A DNA stretch of 64,000 nt, taken from the NCBI GenBank assembly GCA_041395565.1, contig JAWLAI010000003.1:124001-188000 (forward strand). Reading direction: 5' to 3'. The position numbers and the translations under genes were made by a program. Source of the stretch: Pseudomonadota bacterium (GTDB taxonomy: Bacteria; Pseudomonadota; Gammaproteobacteria; UBA9214). Under the pieces are notes generated by a model that did no database searches, was not told the DNA's origin, and saw nothing but the letters and a program-made list of their open reading frames with translations. This document shows positions 8,125-18,893 of the stretch, piece by piece. Every line of letters starts with the position of its first letter. The stretch's first letter is position 1.

Positions 8125-9783
8125 TTACTTGCCTGCGCGTTCGATGCGCTTGGTGATGGTCCACTGCTGGGCAATGGACAGGGTGTTGTTGACCACCCAG
8201 TAGAGCACCAGACCGGACGGGAAGAAGGCGAAGAACACCGTGAACACGACCGGCAGCACCATCATGACCTTGGCCTGGATGGGATCCATGGGGGCCGGAT
8301 TCAGCTTCTGCTGGATGAGCATGGTCGCACCCATCAGCAGCGGCAGGATGTAATAGGGATCCGGCGCGGACATATCCGTGATCCACAGCATGAACGGGGC
8401 CTGGCGCAGCTCGACCGCTTCCAGCAGCATCCAGTAGAGCGAGATGAACACCGGGATCTGTACCAGGATCGGCAGGCAGCCGCCGAGCGGGTTGATCTTT
8501 TCCTTCTTGTACAGCTCCATCATCGCCTGGTTGAGTTTCTGCCGGTCATCGCCGTAGCGTTCCTTCAGCGATTGCAGGCGCGGCGTCAGCTTGCGCATGT
8601 TGGCCATCGAGCGGTAGCTGGTTTCGGACAGCTTGTAGAAGGCAAGCTTGATCATCAGGGTGAGCAGCACGATGGCCCAACCCCAGTTGCCCACCAACCC
8701 GTGTATGGCCTTCAGCAACCAGAACAGCGGCTGTGCGAGGAAGGTGAGACGCCCGTAGTCGACCGTCAGTTCGAGACCGGTCGCGACCTGCTTCATCTCG
8801 TCCTGCAGCTTCGGACCGAGGAACAGCTGTGTTCCGAACACCGCGCGCTCGCCCGGGGCGAGGGTGCGGTCGGGCGAGACGAGACCGATCACATATCGCG
8901 CGTTGCTCAGCGCCTTGGTGTAGTAGTGCTCGGGTATGCCGCGCTCCGGGATGAGGGCGCCCAGGAAATAATGCTGCAGCATCGCGGCCCAGCCATCGGT
9001 GATGGTGCGGTCGAGCGGCTTTTTCAGCATCTCCTCGAACTTGATCTTTTCGTATTTCTCTTCCGGGCTGTAGATCACGCCACCGGTATAGGTATAGATG
9101 AACCTGTTCTGTCCGGTCTTCGCCACCTCGGTGCGCTGCAGCTGGCGGTACTGCCGTCCGCTCCATTCGGCGGCACTGTTGTTGACCACCTCGTGCTCGA
9201 GATCGACGACATGCCGGCCGCGGTGGAAGATGTAGCGCTTGGTCACCGTCACGCCGTCACCGCTGTCCCAGACCAGCGGCACTTCCAAGGTCTCCGCGCC
9301 TGCGGCCATGCGGAACTGCGCCTGTGCCGCACGGTACACGGCATGATGGGTCGGCTCCGCGCCGCCCGCGCTGCGCAGGCCGGACTGCAGAATGAACAGG
9401 TTCGGCAGGGTGTCGTTCAGCAGCCGGAAGGGCGGTGAATCAGGCTTGGTCGTCGCCGCGTAATCGAGCAGATCGAGCTGGCGCAGATCGCCGCCCGCGG
9501 TGTCGATGACGGCGCGGTACATGTCGGTTTCCACCACGACCTGCGTATCGCTGTTGAGCAGCCCCGCATCCTCGGGCAGGGCGGCAGCCGCGGTAGCCTC
9601 GTGCGGCGCGCCGGCCGGGAGGTCGTCAGCCTTGCCGCCCGGTGCTGCGGTGCCTGCCGGTGCGGCCTGTTCCGCGACCGGTGCCGGTTCGGGAGCGGGA
9701 CCGTAGTCCTTCATCCAGGCCTGCCACAGCAGCAGCACGACGAAGGACAGCGCGACGAACAGAAACAGACGCTGGTTATCCAT
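8125..9783 (-). CDS. yidC: Membrane protein insertase YidC
   Basis: YidC inserts and folds inner-membrane proteins, alone or with SecYEG. The 552-residue protein has an N-terminal membrane anchor (RLFLFVALSFVVLLLWQAW), an Ala/Pro-rich linker, a large periplasmic domain, and the conserved five-helix core with the cytoplasmic hairpin (YRSMANMRKLTPRLQSLKER) and the motif MMELYKKEKINPLGGCLP. The start MDNQR at 9783 matches the family; longer in-frame versions run into yidD. Its first eight bases overlap the end of yidD. Confidence 0.97.
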   Translation of the reverse strand: MDNQRLFLFVALSFVVLLLWQAWMKDYGPAPEPAPVAEQAAPAGTAAPGGKADDLPAGAPHEATAAAALPEDAGLLNSDTQVVVETDMYRAVIDTAGGDLRQLDLLDYAATTKPDSPPFRLLNDTLPNLFILQSGLRSAGGAEPTHHAVYRAAQAQFRMAAGAETLEVPLVWDSGDGVTVTKRYIFHRGRHVVDLEHEVVNNSAAEWSGRQYRQLQRTEVAKTGQNRFIYTYTGGVIYSPEEKYEKIKFEEMLKKPLDRTITDGWAAMLQHYFLGALIPERGIPEHYYTKALSNARYVIGLVSPDRTLAPGERAVFGTQLFLGPKLQDEMKQVATGLELTVDYGRLTFLAQPLFWLLKAIHGLVGNWGWAIVLLTLMIKLAFYKLSETSYRSMANMRKLTPRLQSLKERYGDDRQKLNQAMMELYKKEKINPLGGCLPILVQIPVFISLYWMLLEAVELRQAPFMLWITDMSAPDPYYILPLLMGATMLIQQKLNPAPMDPIQAKVMMVLPVVFTVFFAFFPSGLVLYWVVNNTLSIAQQWTITKRIERAGK

Positions 9784-10012
9784 GACTGTGACGATGCTCC
9801 GTGTCCGGGACCGGGTCGATGCCACCCGGGTGCCAGGGATGGCAGCGCAGCAGGCGGCGCAGTACCAACGCGCTGCCACGCAGTGCGCCGTGGTGCTCGA
9901 TTGCGGTCAGCGCGTAACTGGAACAGCTGGGATAGAAGCGGCAATGGCTGCCGAGCCAGGGGCTGAGCAGATACTGATATCCCCTGATCAGTTTGATGAT
10001 GAGCCAGCGCAT
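9776..10012 (-). CDS. yidD: Membrane protein insertion efficiency factor YidD
   Basis: YidD is a short peripheral membrane protein that assists YidC-dependent insertion. The 78-residue product shows the diagnostic core YLLSPWLGSHCRFYPSCSSYA, with the three cysteines of the family, and an amphipathic N-terminal helix. It overlaps rnpA by 25 bases and yidC by 8, consistent with a tightly coupled operon. Confidence 0.95.
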   Translation of the reverse strand: MRWLIIKLIRGYQYLLSPWLGSHCRFYPSCSSYALTAIEHHGALRGSALVLRRLLRCHPWHPGGIDPVPDTEHRHSHG

Positions 10013-10365
10013 GCTTGAATCAACCTTGTCCAGAGCCTGTCCAATGCGGTAGCCAGCGTCCTGGTGGTCTGGCTCGCCACGTCGTCGCGCCCGAGCACGA
10101 CGATATCGAGGGCACCGAGCTCGGTCTGCCGGTGCCGAAAGCTTTCCCGCACCACGCGCTTGATGCGGTTGCGCGTCACGGCATGGCGGGCAACCTTGCG
10201 CGAGATCGCCAGTCCCAGGCGTGGATGTTCAAGCGTGTTCGCTGTAGCCAGCAGGGTCAGCCAGCGATTGGCCGCCTTGTACTGACATTGCTTGAAGACG
10301 CGCTGGTAATCGGCCGGTTCTGTGAGTCGTACCCGTCTGGAAAAACCGCGCGCTCGCGGGCACAC
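9988..10365 (-). CDS. rnpA: Ribonuclease P protein component
   Basis: RnpA is the protein cofactor of RNase P, which matures tRNA 5' ends. The basic protein has the RNR signature (AVTRNRIKRVVRESFR) and the LGLAISRKVARHAV strand typical of the family. The GTG at 10365 gives 125 residues, close to the usual length, and starts 10 bases after the rpmH stop. A longer reading frame to 10425 would overlap rpmH on the same strand and is rejected. No strong ribosome-binding site is visible, so the exact start is moderately certain. Confidence 0.92.
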   Translation of the reverse strand: MCPRARGFSRRVRLTEPADYQRVFKQCQYKAANRWLTLLATANTLEHPRLGLAISRKVARHAVTRNRIKRVVRESFRHRQTELGALDIVVLGRDDVASQTTRTLATALDRLWTRLIQACAGSSSN

Positions 10366-10375
10366 GGTAGGGCGA

Positions 10376-10510
10376 TCAGACGGACAGCCGCGCCCGGCCC
10401 TTGGCGCGCCGGGCATTGATGACACGCCTGCCGTTCTTGGTGCTCATGCGTGCCCGGAAGCCGTGGGTACGCTTACGCCTCAGGTTGCTGGGTTGATAGG
10501 TTCTTTTCAT
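10376..10510 (-). CDS. rpmH: 50S ribosomal protein L34
   Basis: This 44-residue, very basic protein is L34 of the large ribosomal subunit. It begins MKRTYQPSNLRRKRTHGFRA and ends RRAKGRARLSV, an almost invariant sequence. It is the first gene of the rpmH-rnpA-yidD-yidC-mnmE unit. A 6-bp inverted repeat (ACGCCG / CGGCGT, 10536-10553) lies in its upstream region. Confidence 0.97.
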   Translation of the reverse strand: MKRTYQPSNLRRKRTHGFRARMSTKNGRRVINARRAKGRARLSV

Positions 10511-10702
10511 GGCACGTCACGATGGTTGCATAACCACGCCGGCCAGGCGGCGTGAAAGGGCGCAAAGGTTACTGTCACCCGGGCCACCCTGTCAACTACC
10601 ATCCGGTTCAGACACTTGGAGCAGGGGTGTGGATAACTTGTTGGGACAGGTATAGACTCCCCCACCTGCATCGCGGCTGGACAACCGTACGGGGGGTACG
10701 AG
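10511..10702. promoter_or_regulatory. rpmH-dnaA intergenic region; candidate origin element
   Basis: This 192-base gap separates divergent rpmH and dnaA and must hold both promoters. It contains one perfect DnaA box in reverse orientation, TGTGGATAA at 10628-10636, 67 bases before dnaA, suitable for dnaA autoregulation. In Pseudomonas an origin lies in this position. With only one perfect box and no strong AT-rich tract, it looks weaker than the dnaA-dnaN gap. Confidence 0.55.
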
Positions 10703-12043
10703 GTGGAAGTCACGCTCTGGCAAAAATGCCTGGTTCGACTGGAACACGAGCTACCGGAGCAACAATTCAACACCTGGATCCGCCCCCTGCATGCCATTGA
10801 AAACGGCGAGAATCTGCGCCTGTTGGCACCCAACCAGTTCGTGCTCGACTGGGTCCGGAAACATCATTTCGACACCATATCGCAGACCCTGCACGAGGTC
10901 GGCCAGGGCAGCGAGACCCGGCTGCAGCTCGACATCGGCAGCAGCAAGAAGGTCAACAGCATCATCAACCCGCCGCTGCCCGCCGTACCGGCAGCGCCGG
11001 CACCGGCCGAGCCCGTTGCGCACAAGAGCAATCTGAATCCGGACTTCACCTTCGAGTCCTTCGTCGGCGGCAAGTCCAACCAGCTCGCGCGCGCCGCCTC
11101 CATCCAGGTCGGGGAAAACCCGGGCGGCGCCTATAATCCGCTGTTCATCTACGGCGGCGTGGGACTGGGCAAGACCCACCTGATGCACGCGGTCGGCAAC
11201 ATGATCCTCGCAAAACGGCCGGATGCACGGGTGGTCTACCTGCACTCCGAGCGTTTCGTCCAGGACATGGTGCAGGCGCTGCAGCACAATGCCATCAATG
11301 AATTCAAGCGCTTCTACCGCAATGTCGATGCGCTGTTGATCGACGATATCCAGTTTTTCGCCCGCAAGGAACGCTCACAGGAAGAATTTTTCCATACTTT
11401 CAATGCCTTACTGGAAGGGCAGCAGCAGGTCATCCTCACCTGCGACCGCTATCCGAAGGAGGTCGACGGTCTGGAGGACCGCCTCAAGTCCCGCTTCGGC
11501 TGGGGCCTGACGGCGGCGATCGAGCCGGCCGAACTGGAAACGCGGGTGGCGATCCTCATGAGCAAGGCGAGCCAGGTGAACATCGAGTTGCCGTCTGATG
11601 TCGCCTTCTTCATCGCCAAGCGCATCCAGTCCAACATCCGCGAACTCGAAGGCGCGCTGCGCCGGGTCATCGCCAGCGCGCGCTTCACCGGTCAGCCCAT
11701 CACCCTGGACCTGACCCGCGATGCCCTGCGCGATCTGCTGGCGCTGCAGGACAAGCTGGTCACGATCAGCAATATCCAGAAGGTGGTCGTGGAGTATTAC
11801 AAGATCAGACTGGCGGATCTGTCTTCGGCACGCCGCAGCCGCACCATCACGCGGCCGCGCCAGATCGCGATGGCACTGGCAAAGGAACTGACCACGCACA
11901 GCCTGCCGGAAATCGGCGAGGCCTTCGGCGGGCGCGATCACACCACGGTGCTGCATGCCTGCCGCAAGGTACAGGAACTGCGTGCGACCGACAGCCGCAT
12001 CAACGAGGACTATAACAACCTGTTGAGAATACTGACCGCATAA
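10703..12043 (+). CDS. dnaA: Chromosomal replication initiator protein DnaA
   Basis: DnaA is the AAA+ initiator that binds DnaA boxes and melts the origin. The 446-residue protein has domain I (LWQKCLVRLEHELPEQQFNTWI), a linker of about 40 residues, Walker A GGVGLGKTHLMHAVGN, Walker B LLIDDIQFFA, the box VII motif (SNIRELEGALRRV) and the C-terminal DNA-binding signature with EAFGGRDHTTVLHACRK. The start is GTG at 10703. Length is normal for the family. Confidence 0.98.
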   Translation: MEVTLWQKCLVRLEHELPEQQFNTWIRPLHAIENGENLRLLAPNQFVLDWVRKHHFDTISQTLHEVGQGSETRLQLDIGSSKKVNSIINPPLPAVPAAPAPAEPVAHKSNLNPDFTFESFVGGKSNQLARAASIQVGENPGGAYNPLFIYGGVGLGKTHLMHAVGNMILAKRPDARVVYLHSERFVQDMVQALQHNAINEFKRFYRNVDALLIDDIQFFARKERSQEEFFHTFNALLEGQQQVILTCDRYPKEVDGLEDRLKSRFGWGLTAAIEPAELETRVAILMSKASQVNIELPSDVAFFIAKRIQSNIRELEGALRRVIASARFTGQPITLDLTRDALRDLLALQDKLVTISNIQKVVVEYYKIRLADLSSARRSRTITRPRQIAMALAKELTTHSLPEIGEAFGGRDHTTVLHACRKVQELRATDSRINEDYNNLLRILTA

Positions 12044-12244
12044 CCTGAACAAACTGTGGATAACAATGCAGGCGTTTTTTATACCCGTTTTTTCCACAGC
12101 CATCCCACAATGCTTCCGGAGTTTGGAAGGGCGGTTATCAAGGCTGCAGGTAACTGATGCAAAAGGCGCGAAACAGCTTATTCACAGGTGTTTGCTGCAC
12201 TAACAAACACCGTAGTAAAGAATTTACCTAAAAGATATTTAACT
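12044..12244. promoter_or_regulatory. dnaA-dnaN intergenic region; candidate oriC
   Basis: This 201-base gap contains perfect DnaA boxes TGTGGATAA (12055-12063) and TTATTCACA (12178-12186), plus a near-match TTTTCCACA (12090-12098). They are followed by an AT-rich tract at about 12200-12243 that could act as an unwinding element. Among the gaps here it has the best box density, so it is my first choice for oriC. It also holds the dnaN promoter. Confidence 0.6.
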
Positions 12245-13345
12245 ATGAAATTCACGATCCAGAGAGAAACCTTCCTGAAACCGCTCCAACAGGTCATCGG
12301 AGTGGTGGAACGACGCCAGACACTGCCGGTACTCGGCAACGTGCTGGTGAACGCAGGCAAGAAAAACATCAGGCTGACGGCAACCGATCTGGAAGTGGAA
12401 CTGCAGGCGCAGATCAACACAGCGGTTACCGAAGCCGGCGACATCACGCTGCCCGCGCGCAAGCTGCTCGATATCTGCCGGACCCTGCCGGAAGGCGCGG
12501 AGCTGGATGTATCGGTGAAGAACGAACGCGCGCTGGTACGCTCCGGCAAGAGCCGTTTCACGTTGTCCACGCTACCGGCCGGCGAATTTCCCGTGATCGA
12601 CAAAATCAAGAGCGCGCGCAAGTTCACGATGGCGCAAAACGAACTGCATGCACTGATCGAGCGGACCGCCTTCGCCATGGCGCAACAGGATGTCCGCTAC
12701 TACCTCAACGGCCTGATGCTGGAACCCGACGGTAAGGTCCTGCGTGCCGTTGCCACCGACGGTCACCGGCTTGCGTTATGCCAGATGACGGCGGATGTCG
12801 GGGCGGGCGAGGCGCAACAGGTCATCGTGCCGCGCAAGGGCGTACAGGAACTGCATCGCCTGCTGGCGGACAGCGACAGCAGCATCCAGCTCGAGCTCGG
12901 CTCCAACCACATCCGCATCACCACAGACGACCTGCGCTTCACCTCGAAGCTGATCGATGGGCGCTTCCCCGATTACCAGCGCGTGCTGCCCAAACAGGCG
13001 GACAAACAGCTGATCGTCAATCGCGATCTCCTGCGCCAGGCCCTGACCCGGACCTCCATCCTCTCCAACGAGAAATACCGGGGCATTCGCCTGGATATAT
13101 CTAAAAATAATCTTAAAATACAAGCACATAACCCTGAGCAAGAGGAGGCGGTCGAGGAGATCGATGCAAGCTACGAGCACGATAACCTCGTGATCGGTTT
13201 CAACGTGACCTATATCCTGGACGTCCTGAATGTGCTGGATTCCGATAATGTCGAGATCCATCTGAACGACGCCAACAGCAGTGCCTTGATCAACCAGCCG
13301 GGTACCGAAGACTGTCGTTACGTCGTCATGCCGATGCGGTTGTAA
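12245..13345 (+). CDS. dnaN: DNA polymerase III beta subunit (sliding clamp)
   Basis: DnaN forms the ring-shaped dimer that tethers DNA polymerase III to DNA. The 366-residue protein begins MKFTIQRETFLKPLQQVIGVVERRQTLPVL-like, has the three repeated clamp domains, and ends with VVMPMRL, the family's C-terminal element of the hydrophobic binding pocket. The ATG at 12245 is selected by this conserved start; an in-frame ATG at 12188 would extend into the DnaA-box region. It precedes recF by 21 bases. Confidence 0.98.
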   Translation: MKFTIQRETFLKPLQQVIGVVERRQTLPVLGNVLVNAGKKNIRLTATDLEVELQAQINTAVTEAGDITLPARKLLDICRTLPEGAELDVSVKNERALVRSGKSRFTLSTLPAGEFPVIDKIKSARKFTMAQNELHALIERTAFAMAQQDVRYYLNGLMLEPDGKVLRAVATDGHRLALCQMTADVGAGEAQQVIVPRKGVQELHRLLADSDSSIQLELGSNHIRITTDDLRFTSKLIDGRFPDYQRVLPKQADKQLIVNRDLLRQALTRTSILSNEKYRGIRLDISKNNLKIQAHNPEQEEAVEEIDASYEHDNLVIGFNVTYILDVLNVLDSDNVEIHLNDANSSALINQPGTEDCRYVVMPMRL

Positions 13346-13366
13346 CGCGCGGCAGCAGAGAAGACA

Positions 13367-14494
13367 TTGACGTACGAGCCACCCCTGTCCGCCGGGCTGG
13401 CGGATGCACGCTACCGCGGACTGCAATCGCTCGAGATTCAGGGTTTCCGCAATATCCCGTCGGCACGACTGGGGTTCTCGCCCGGCCTCAATCTGATCAG
13501 CGGCCGCAATGCCTCCGGCAAGACCAGCCTGCTGGAGGCGATCTATACCCTCGGCAGGATCCGCTCGTTCCGTACGGGCGATTTCCGGCAAACCATCCAC
13601 TATGGTCAGGCGGCGTTCCGACTCGTGGGCCGCATCACGAGCAGCAGTGGACAAACCGTTCCGGTGGGTATCGAACGGGGCAGCGCGTCCTTGCAGGTGC
13701 ATCTCGCCGGCGAACCGATCCGGCGCCTGTCTGATCTGGCCGGTTATTTCCCGGTCCAGGTGCTGAGCAGCGATACCGCCAGCCTGTTCACTGGCGGGCC
13801 ACGGTACCGCCGGCAGGTACTCGACTGGGCCTTGTTTCACGTGGAACAGGGCTACCGCGAGCTATGGCAACGCTACACGCGCATATTGAAGCAGCGTAAC
13901 GCCGCGCTGCGCAGCCAGGTCAGACCGGCGCTCATTACGGTGTGGGACGGCGAGCTGGTCGAGGCGGCGCTGGCACTCGAACGGCTACGGCGTGCCTACC
14001 TCGAGCGCTTTTCCGTCCTGCTGGCGCAGGAGCTGCAGCGGCTGATGCCGGACGGTATACCGGAATTGCGCTACAGCCCGGGCTGGCCGGCGGGTTCGAC
14101 GCTGGCCGCAGCACTCGAGGCACAGCTGCAACGGGATCGGGAGGCAGGATATACCCACAGCGGTGTGCATCGCGCCGATTTCCGACTGTTGATCGCCGGG
14201 CGTGATGTCATGTCGCACTGTTCCCGAGGTCAACAAAAGGCCGTCCTGGTGGGCTTCATGCTGGCGCAGGTCCGGCTGCAGCAGGAGCGGGAGTGTCCGG
14301 CAGGTGCCTTTCTATTGGATGATCTCGCCAGCGAACTGGACCCGGCGAACCAGGCGCGGGTACTCGAGGCCCTGCATGAACTCGATGCCCAGGTGTTCGT
14401 GACCGCTATCGAAGGTGAACGCATCGACACCCGCGGCTGGGGAGATCTCCGACGGTTTCACGTGGAACATGGGTCGATACAGGAAGTGCTATAA
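13367..14494 (+). CDS. recF: DNA replication and repair protein RecF
   Basis: RecF is an SMC/ABC-type ATPase that, with RecO and RecR, loads RecA at single-strand gaps. The 375-residue protein shows Walker A GRNASGKTSLLEAIYTLG, the ABC signature region CSRGQQKAVLVGFMLAQ and Walker B FLLDDLASELD. The likely start is TTG at 13367. The first 20 residues before LQSLEIQGFRNI are longer than in E. coli, so a start further in is possible. Two parS-like sites lie inside the gene, encoding part of the protein as well. Confidence 0.95.
   Translation: MTYEPPLSAGLADARYRGLQSLEIQGFRNIPSARLGFSPGLNLISGRNASGKTSLLEAIYTLGRIRSFRTGDFRQTIHYGQAAFRLVGRITSSSGQTVPVGIERGSASLQVHLAGEPIRRLSDLAGYFPVQVLSSDTASLFTGGPRYRRQVLDWALFHVEQGYRELWQRYTRILKQRNAALRSQVRPALITVWDGELVEAALALERLRRAYLERFSVLLAQELQRLMPDGIPELRYSPGWPAGSTLAAALEAQLQRDREAGYTHSGVHRADFRLLIAGRDVMSHCSRGQQKAVLVGFMLAQVRLQQERECPAGAFLLDDLASELDPANQARVLEALHELDAQVFVTAIEGERIDTRGWGDLRRFHVEHGSIQEVL
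13833..13848. promoter_or_regulatory. parS site 1 (ParB-binding), within recF
   Basis: TGTTTCACGTGGAACA differs at one position from the widely conserved parS palindrome TGTTTCACGTGAAACA. It lies inside the recF coding region, about 12.4 kb from parB and within 2 kb of dnaN. Confidence 0.85.
14454..14469. promoter_or_regulatory. parS site 2 (ParB-binding), near the 3' end of recF
   Basis: GGTTTCACGTGGAACA matches the parS consensus at 14 of 16 positions and shares 15 of 16 bases with site 1. It lies 606 bases after the centre of site 1, near the recF stop. Paired parS sites beside the origin are typical of bacteria with chromosomal ParAB. Confidence 0.8.
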
Positions 14495-14527
14495 TGCCGC
14501 GCTTGATTTCAAGGAGCCGTCCCGGAC

Positions 14528-16942
<2,415 letters not shown>

Positions 16943-17169
16943 TACGCCCCAAGCCGCAGTCTACCGTGGCCGTAAGCGGGGCACGCATCGCTACAGTGGC
17001 GTCGAATTCATAGACTTCACAGCATGAAAAATTTTAATTAATTGTTTTTGAATATTAATTATTTTATATACAGCCTATTATTTATTTAAACCCTATTTTG
17101 CGATGGGTCATCAATATTTTCCGATAGGCAAAATTTATCGATGACTGCCGCATCAGCCGCAGTGCCGAG
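16943..17169. other. AT-rich gap between convergent gyrB and plsC
   Basis: The 227 bases between the two 3' ends hold no gene. From about 17025 to 17140 the sequence is strikingly AT-rich for this chromosome, with runs such as TTTTAATTAATTG and TTATTTATTTAAA. A 7-bp inverted pair (ATTTTGC near 17096 and GCAAAAT near 17128) is present. I see no typical GC-stem terminator. Confidence 0.5.
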
Positions 17170-17925
17170 CTAGCGCTCGTGGACGAACGTGGTGATCTCC
17201 ACCATGCGTGCCTCGATCCAGTCGGCGGCTTCGTCGAGTAGCGCCTGCGCGTTCCTGCCCTGACTCACGATCGGTTTGCCGATGCGCACCTGGATGACCC
17301 CCGGTCGCTTGATGAAGCTGCGGCGGGCCCAGTATTCGCCGGCATTGTGCGCAACCGGTACGATCGGGTAGCCGGAATGCTCCGCGAGGATGGCGCCGCC
17401 TATCCGGTACTGGCCACGGTGACCGGGCGGACTGCGGGTACCCTCGGGAAAGATCACGATCCAGATACCTTCGTCCAGTCGCGCCTTGCCCTCGGTGACC
17501 AGCTGGCGAATCGCGGCGCGGCCGCTGCCGCGCTTGATGGCGATGCACTTCATCAATGCGAGTCCCCAACCGAAGAACGGGATCCACAGGAGTTCGCGCT
17601 TGGCGACCCACACCTGCATGGGGAATATCTGCTGCAGGGCGATCGTTTCCCAGGTCGACTGGTGCTTGGAAAAGACGATGGCGGCGCCGGCCGGAATATT
17701 CTCGGCACCCTGAATCTCGTGGGTCAGCTTGCAGGTGACCCGCAGCCACCAGAGCGTGAATCGCGACCAGGTCTGTATCAGTGCCCAGCGTGCGTTCAGC
17801 TTGAGGGGAAACGTGAACAGCAGCAGCACGGCATAGAGCATGATGGACAGCGGGAACACGATCCAGAATGCCAGCGAACGTAGCCAGAGGATCGGATAGG
17901 GGGCGTCGGGTGTCGCTGCGGGCAT
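17170..17925 (-). CDS. plsC: 1-acyl-sn-glycerol-3-phosphate acyltransferase PlsC
   Basis: PlsC acylates lysophosphatidic acid to phosphatidic acid in phospholipid synthesis at the inner membrane. The 251-residue protein has an N-terminal hydrophobic region (SLAFWIVFPLSIMLYAVLLLF), the catalytic motif SKHQSTWET (an HX4E form of the usual HX4D, as in related gammaproteobacterial proteins), the substrate motif FPEGTRS and the VPVAHNAG motif. The ATG at 17925 lies 7 bases after the gmhB stop. It ends the glyQ-glyS ... gmhB-plsC run of genes. Confidence 0.9.
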   Translation of the reverse strand: MPAATPDAPYPILWLRSLAFWIVFPLSIMLYAVLLLFTFPLKLNARWALIQTWSRFTLWWLRVTCKLTHEIQGAENIPAGAAIVFSKHQSTWETIALQQIFPMQVWVAKRELLWIPFFGWGLALMKCIAIKRGSGRAAIRQLVTEGKARLDEGIWIVIFPEGTRSPPGHRGQYRIGGAILAEHSGYPIVPVAHNAGEYWARRSFIKRPGVIQVRIGKPIVSQGRNAQALLDEAADWIEARMVEITTFVHER

Positions 17926-17932
17926 GGCGGTG

Positions 17933-18478
17933 TCAGGCGTGGTTCGAGCCGAGTACGGCGTCGACCGCGCAGTAGAGATCATCGTAGACCGGCACGTCCG
18001 GATCCAGTTCCGAGGAGCCGACCGTGCCGAATCCTTTTCCGGTCTTGACCAGCAAGGCGCGCGCGCCGGCTCGGCTTGCCGCACGGATGTCATTCAGCGA
18101 GTCGCCGATCGCGGGGACATCATCGAGCCGGATATGCAGCCGGCTGGCGATGTCGGTGAACATCCCCGGCTGCGGCTTGTGGCAGCGGCAACGGGCTTCC
18201 GGGGCGTGCGGGCAGAAAAAAACGGCATCGATGACGCCGCCCGACTCGGTCACGCGCCGCAGCATGGTTTCGTTGATTCGTACCAGGGTGTCGAGATCGA
18301 GAGTACCGCGCGCGATGCCGGGTTCGTTCATGGCGACCACGACGCGCCAGCCGGCACGGTGCAGGCGCGCGATCGCCTCCAGGCTGCCGCGTAGCGGCTT
18401 CCAGTCGGAAGGCGCGGTTACGCCGCCTTCCAGGGCCTCGTTGATGACGCCGTCACGATCGAGTATGGCGAGCTGCAT
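17933..18478 (-). CDS. gmhB: D-glycero-D-manno-heptose 1,7-bisphosphate phosphatase GmhB, divergent
   Basis: GmhB is a HAD phosphatase that removes the C7 phosphate in ADP-heptose synthesis for lipopolysaccharide. The 181-residue protein keeps HAD motif I (LDRDGVIN, Asp7 and Asp9), the zinc-binding loop (Cys89, His91, Cys97, Cys99), Lys101 and motif IV GDSLND. Motif II is altered: the usual ATNQSGIARG reads AMNEPGIARG, so the motif II threonine is Met50. The N-terminal substrate loop also differs from the usual YIKSPDEW. The gene may encode an enzyme of changed specificity or low activity. It overlaps the upstream MazG-like stop by one base. Confidence 0.85.
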   Translation of the reverse strand: MQLAILDRDGVINEALEGGVTAPSDWKPLRGSLEAIARLHRAGWRVVVAMNEPGIARGTLDLDTLVRINETMLRRVTESGGVIDAVFFCPHAPEARCRCHKPQPGMFTDIASRLHIRLDDVPAIGDSLNDIRAASRAGARALLVKTGKGFGTVGSSELDPDVPVYDDLYCAVDAVLGSNHA

Positions 18479-18813
18479 CAGGTGTCCCTGAATTCCGAGA
18501 CGCGGATGCGGCCGTTGATCATGCGAGACTCGCGCTTGCCGAGTCTGTCCATCTTCTGCCAGAAGGCTGCGGCCAGGTCGAAGTCCGCGGCGATCGCGGT
18601 ACCGATCAGCAGGATGAACAGGTCGGCGCATTCCTCGGCCAGCTTGTCCCGGTCCTTGCCCTTGGTGACGCAAGCGGATATCTCACCCAGTTCCTCGGTC
18701 ATCAGGGCGACGCGGTAGGCCAGTTCCTCGCCGCCGGTGTTCCTGAAATCGTGCTTGTCGTGGAATGCCTGGACCGCGGCCAGCATCCGGCGGTAGGAGT
18801 CGCTATCGTTCAT
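18478..18813 (-). CDS. MazG-like nucleotide pyrophosphohydrolase
   Basis: This 111-residue all-helical protein resembles the MazG/dUTPase-like superfamily that cleaves nucleoside triphosphates to monophosphates. The metal-binding pattern is visible as EELGE in one helix and EECAD in the next (EExxE ... ExxD). The ATG at 18813 is chosen because GGAG lies ten bases upstream; ATG 18822 and TTG 18831 are alternatives. It sits between glyS and gmhB. Substrate is unknown; house-cleaning of aberrant nucleotides is the usual suggestion. Confidence 0.82.
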   Translation of the reverse strand: MNDSDSYRRMLAAVQAFHDKHDFRNTGGEELAYRVALMTEELGEISACVTKGKDRDKLAEECADLFILLIGTAIAADFDLAAAFWQKMDRLGKRESRMINGRIRVSEFRDT

Positions 18814-18893
18814 GTCATGCATGCTCCGCAAGGTTGCGCGCGCCGGCTACGCCGCCAGTCGTCATGTTGTCCGACAGCCACGGCATCCCGCCA

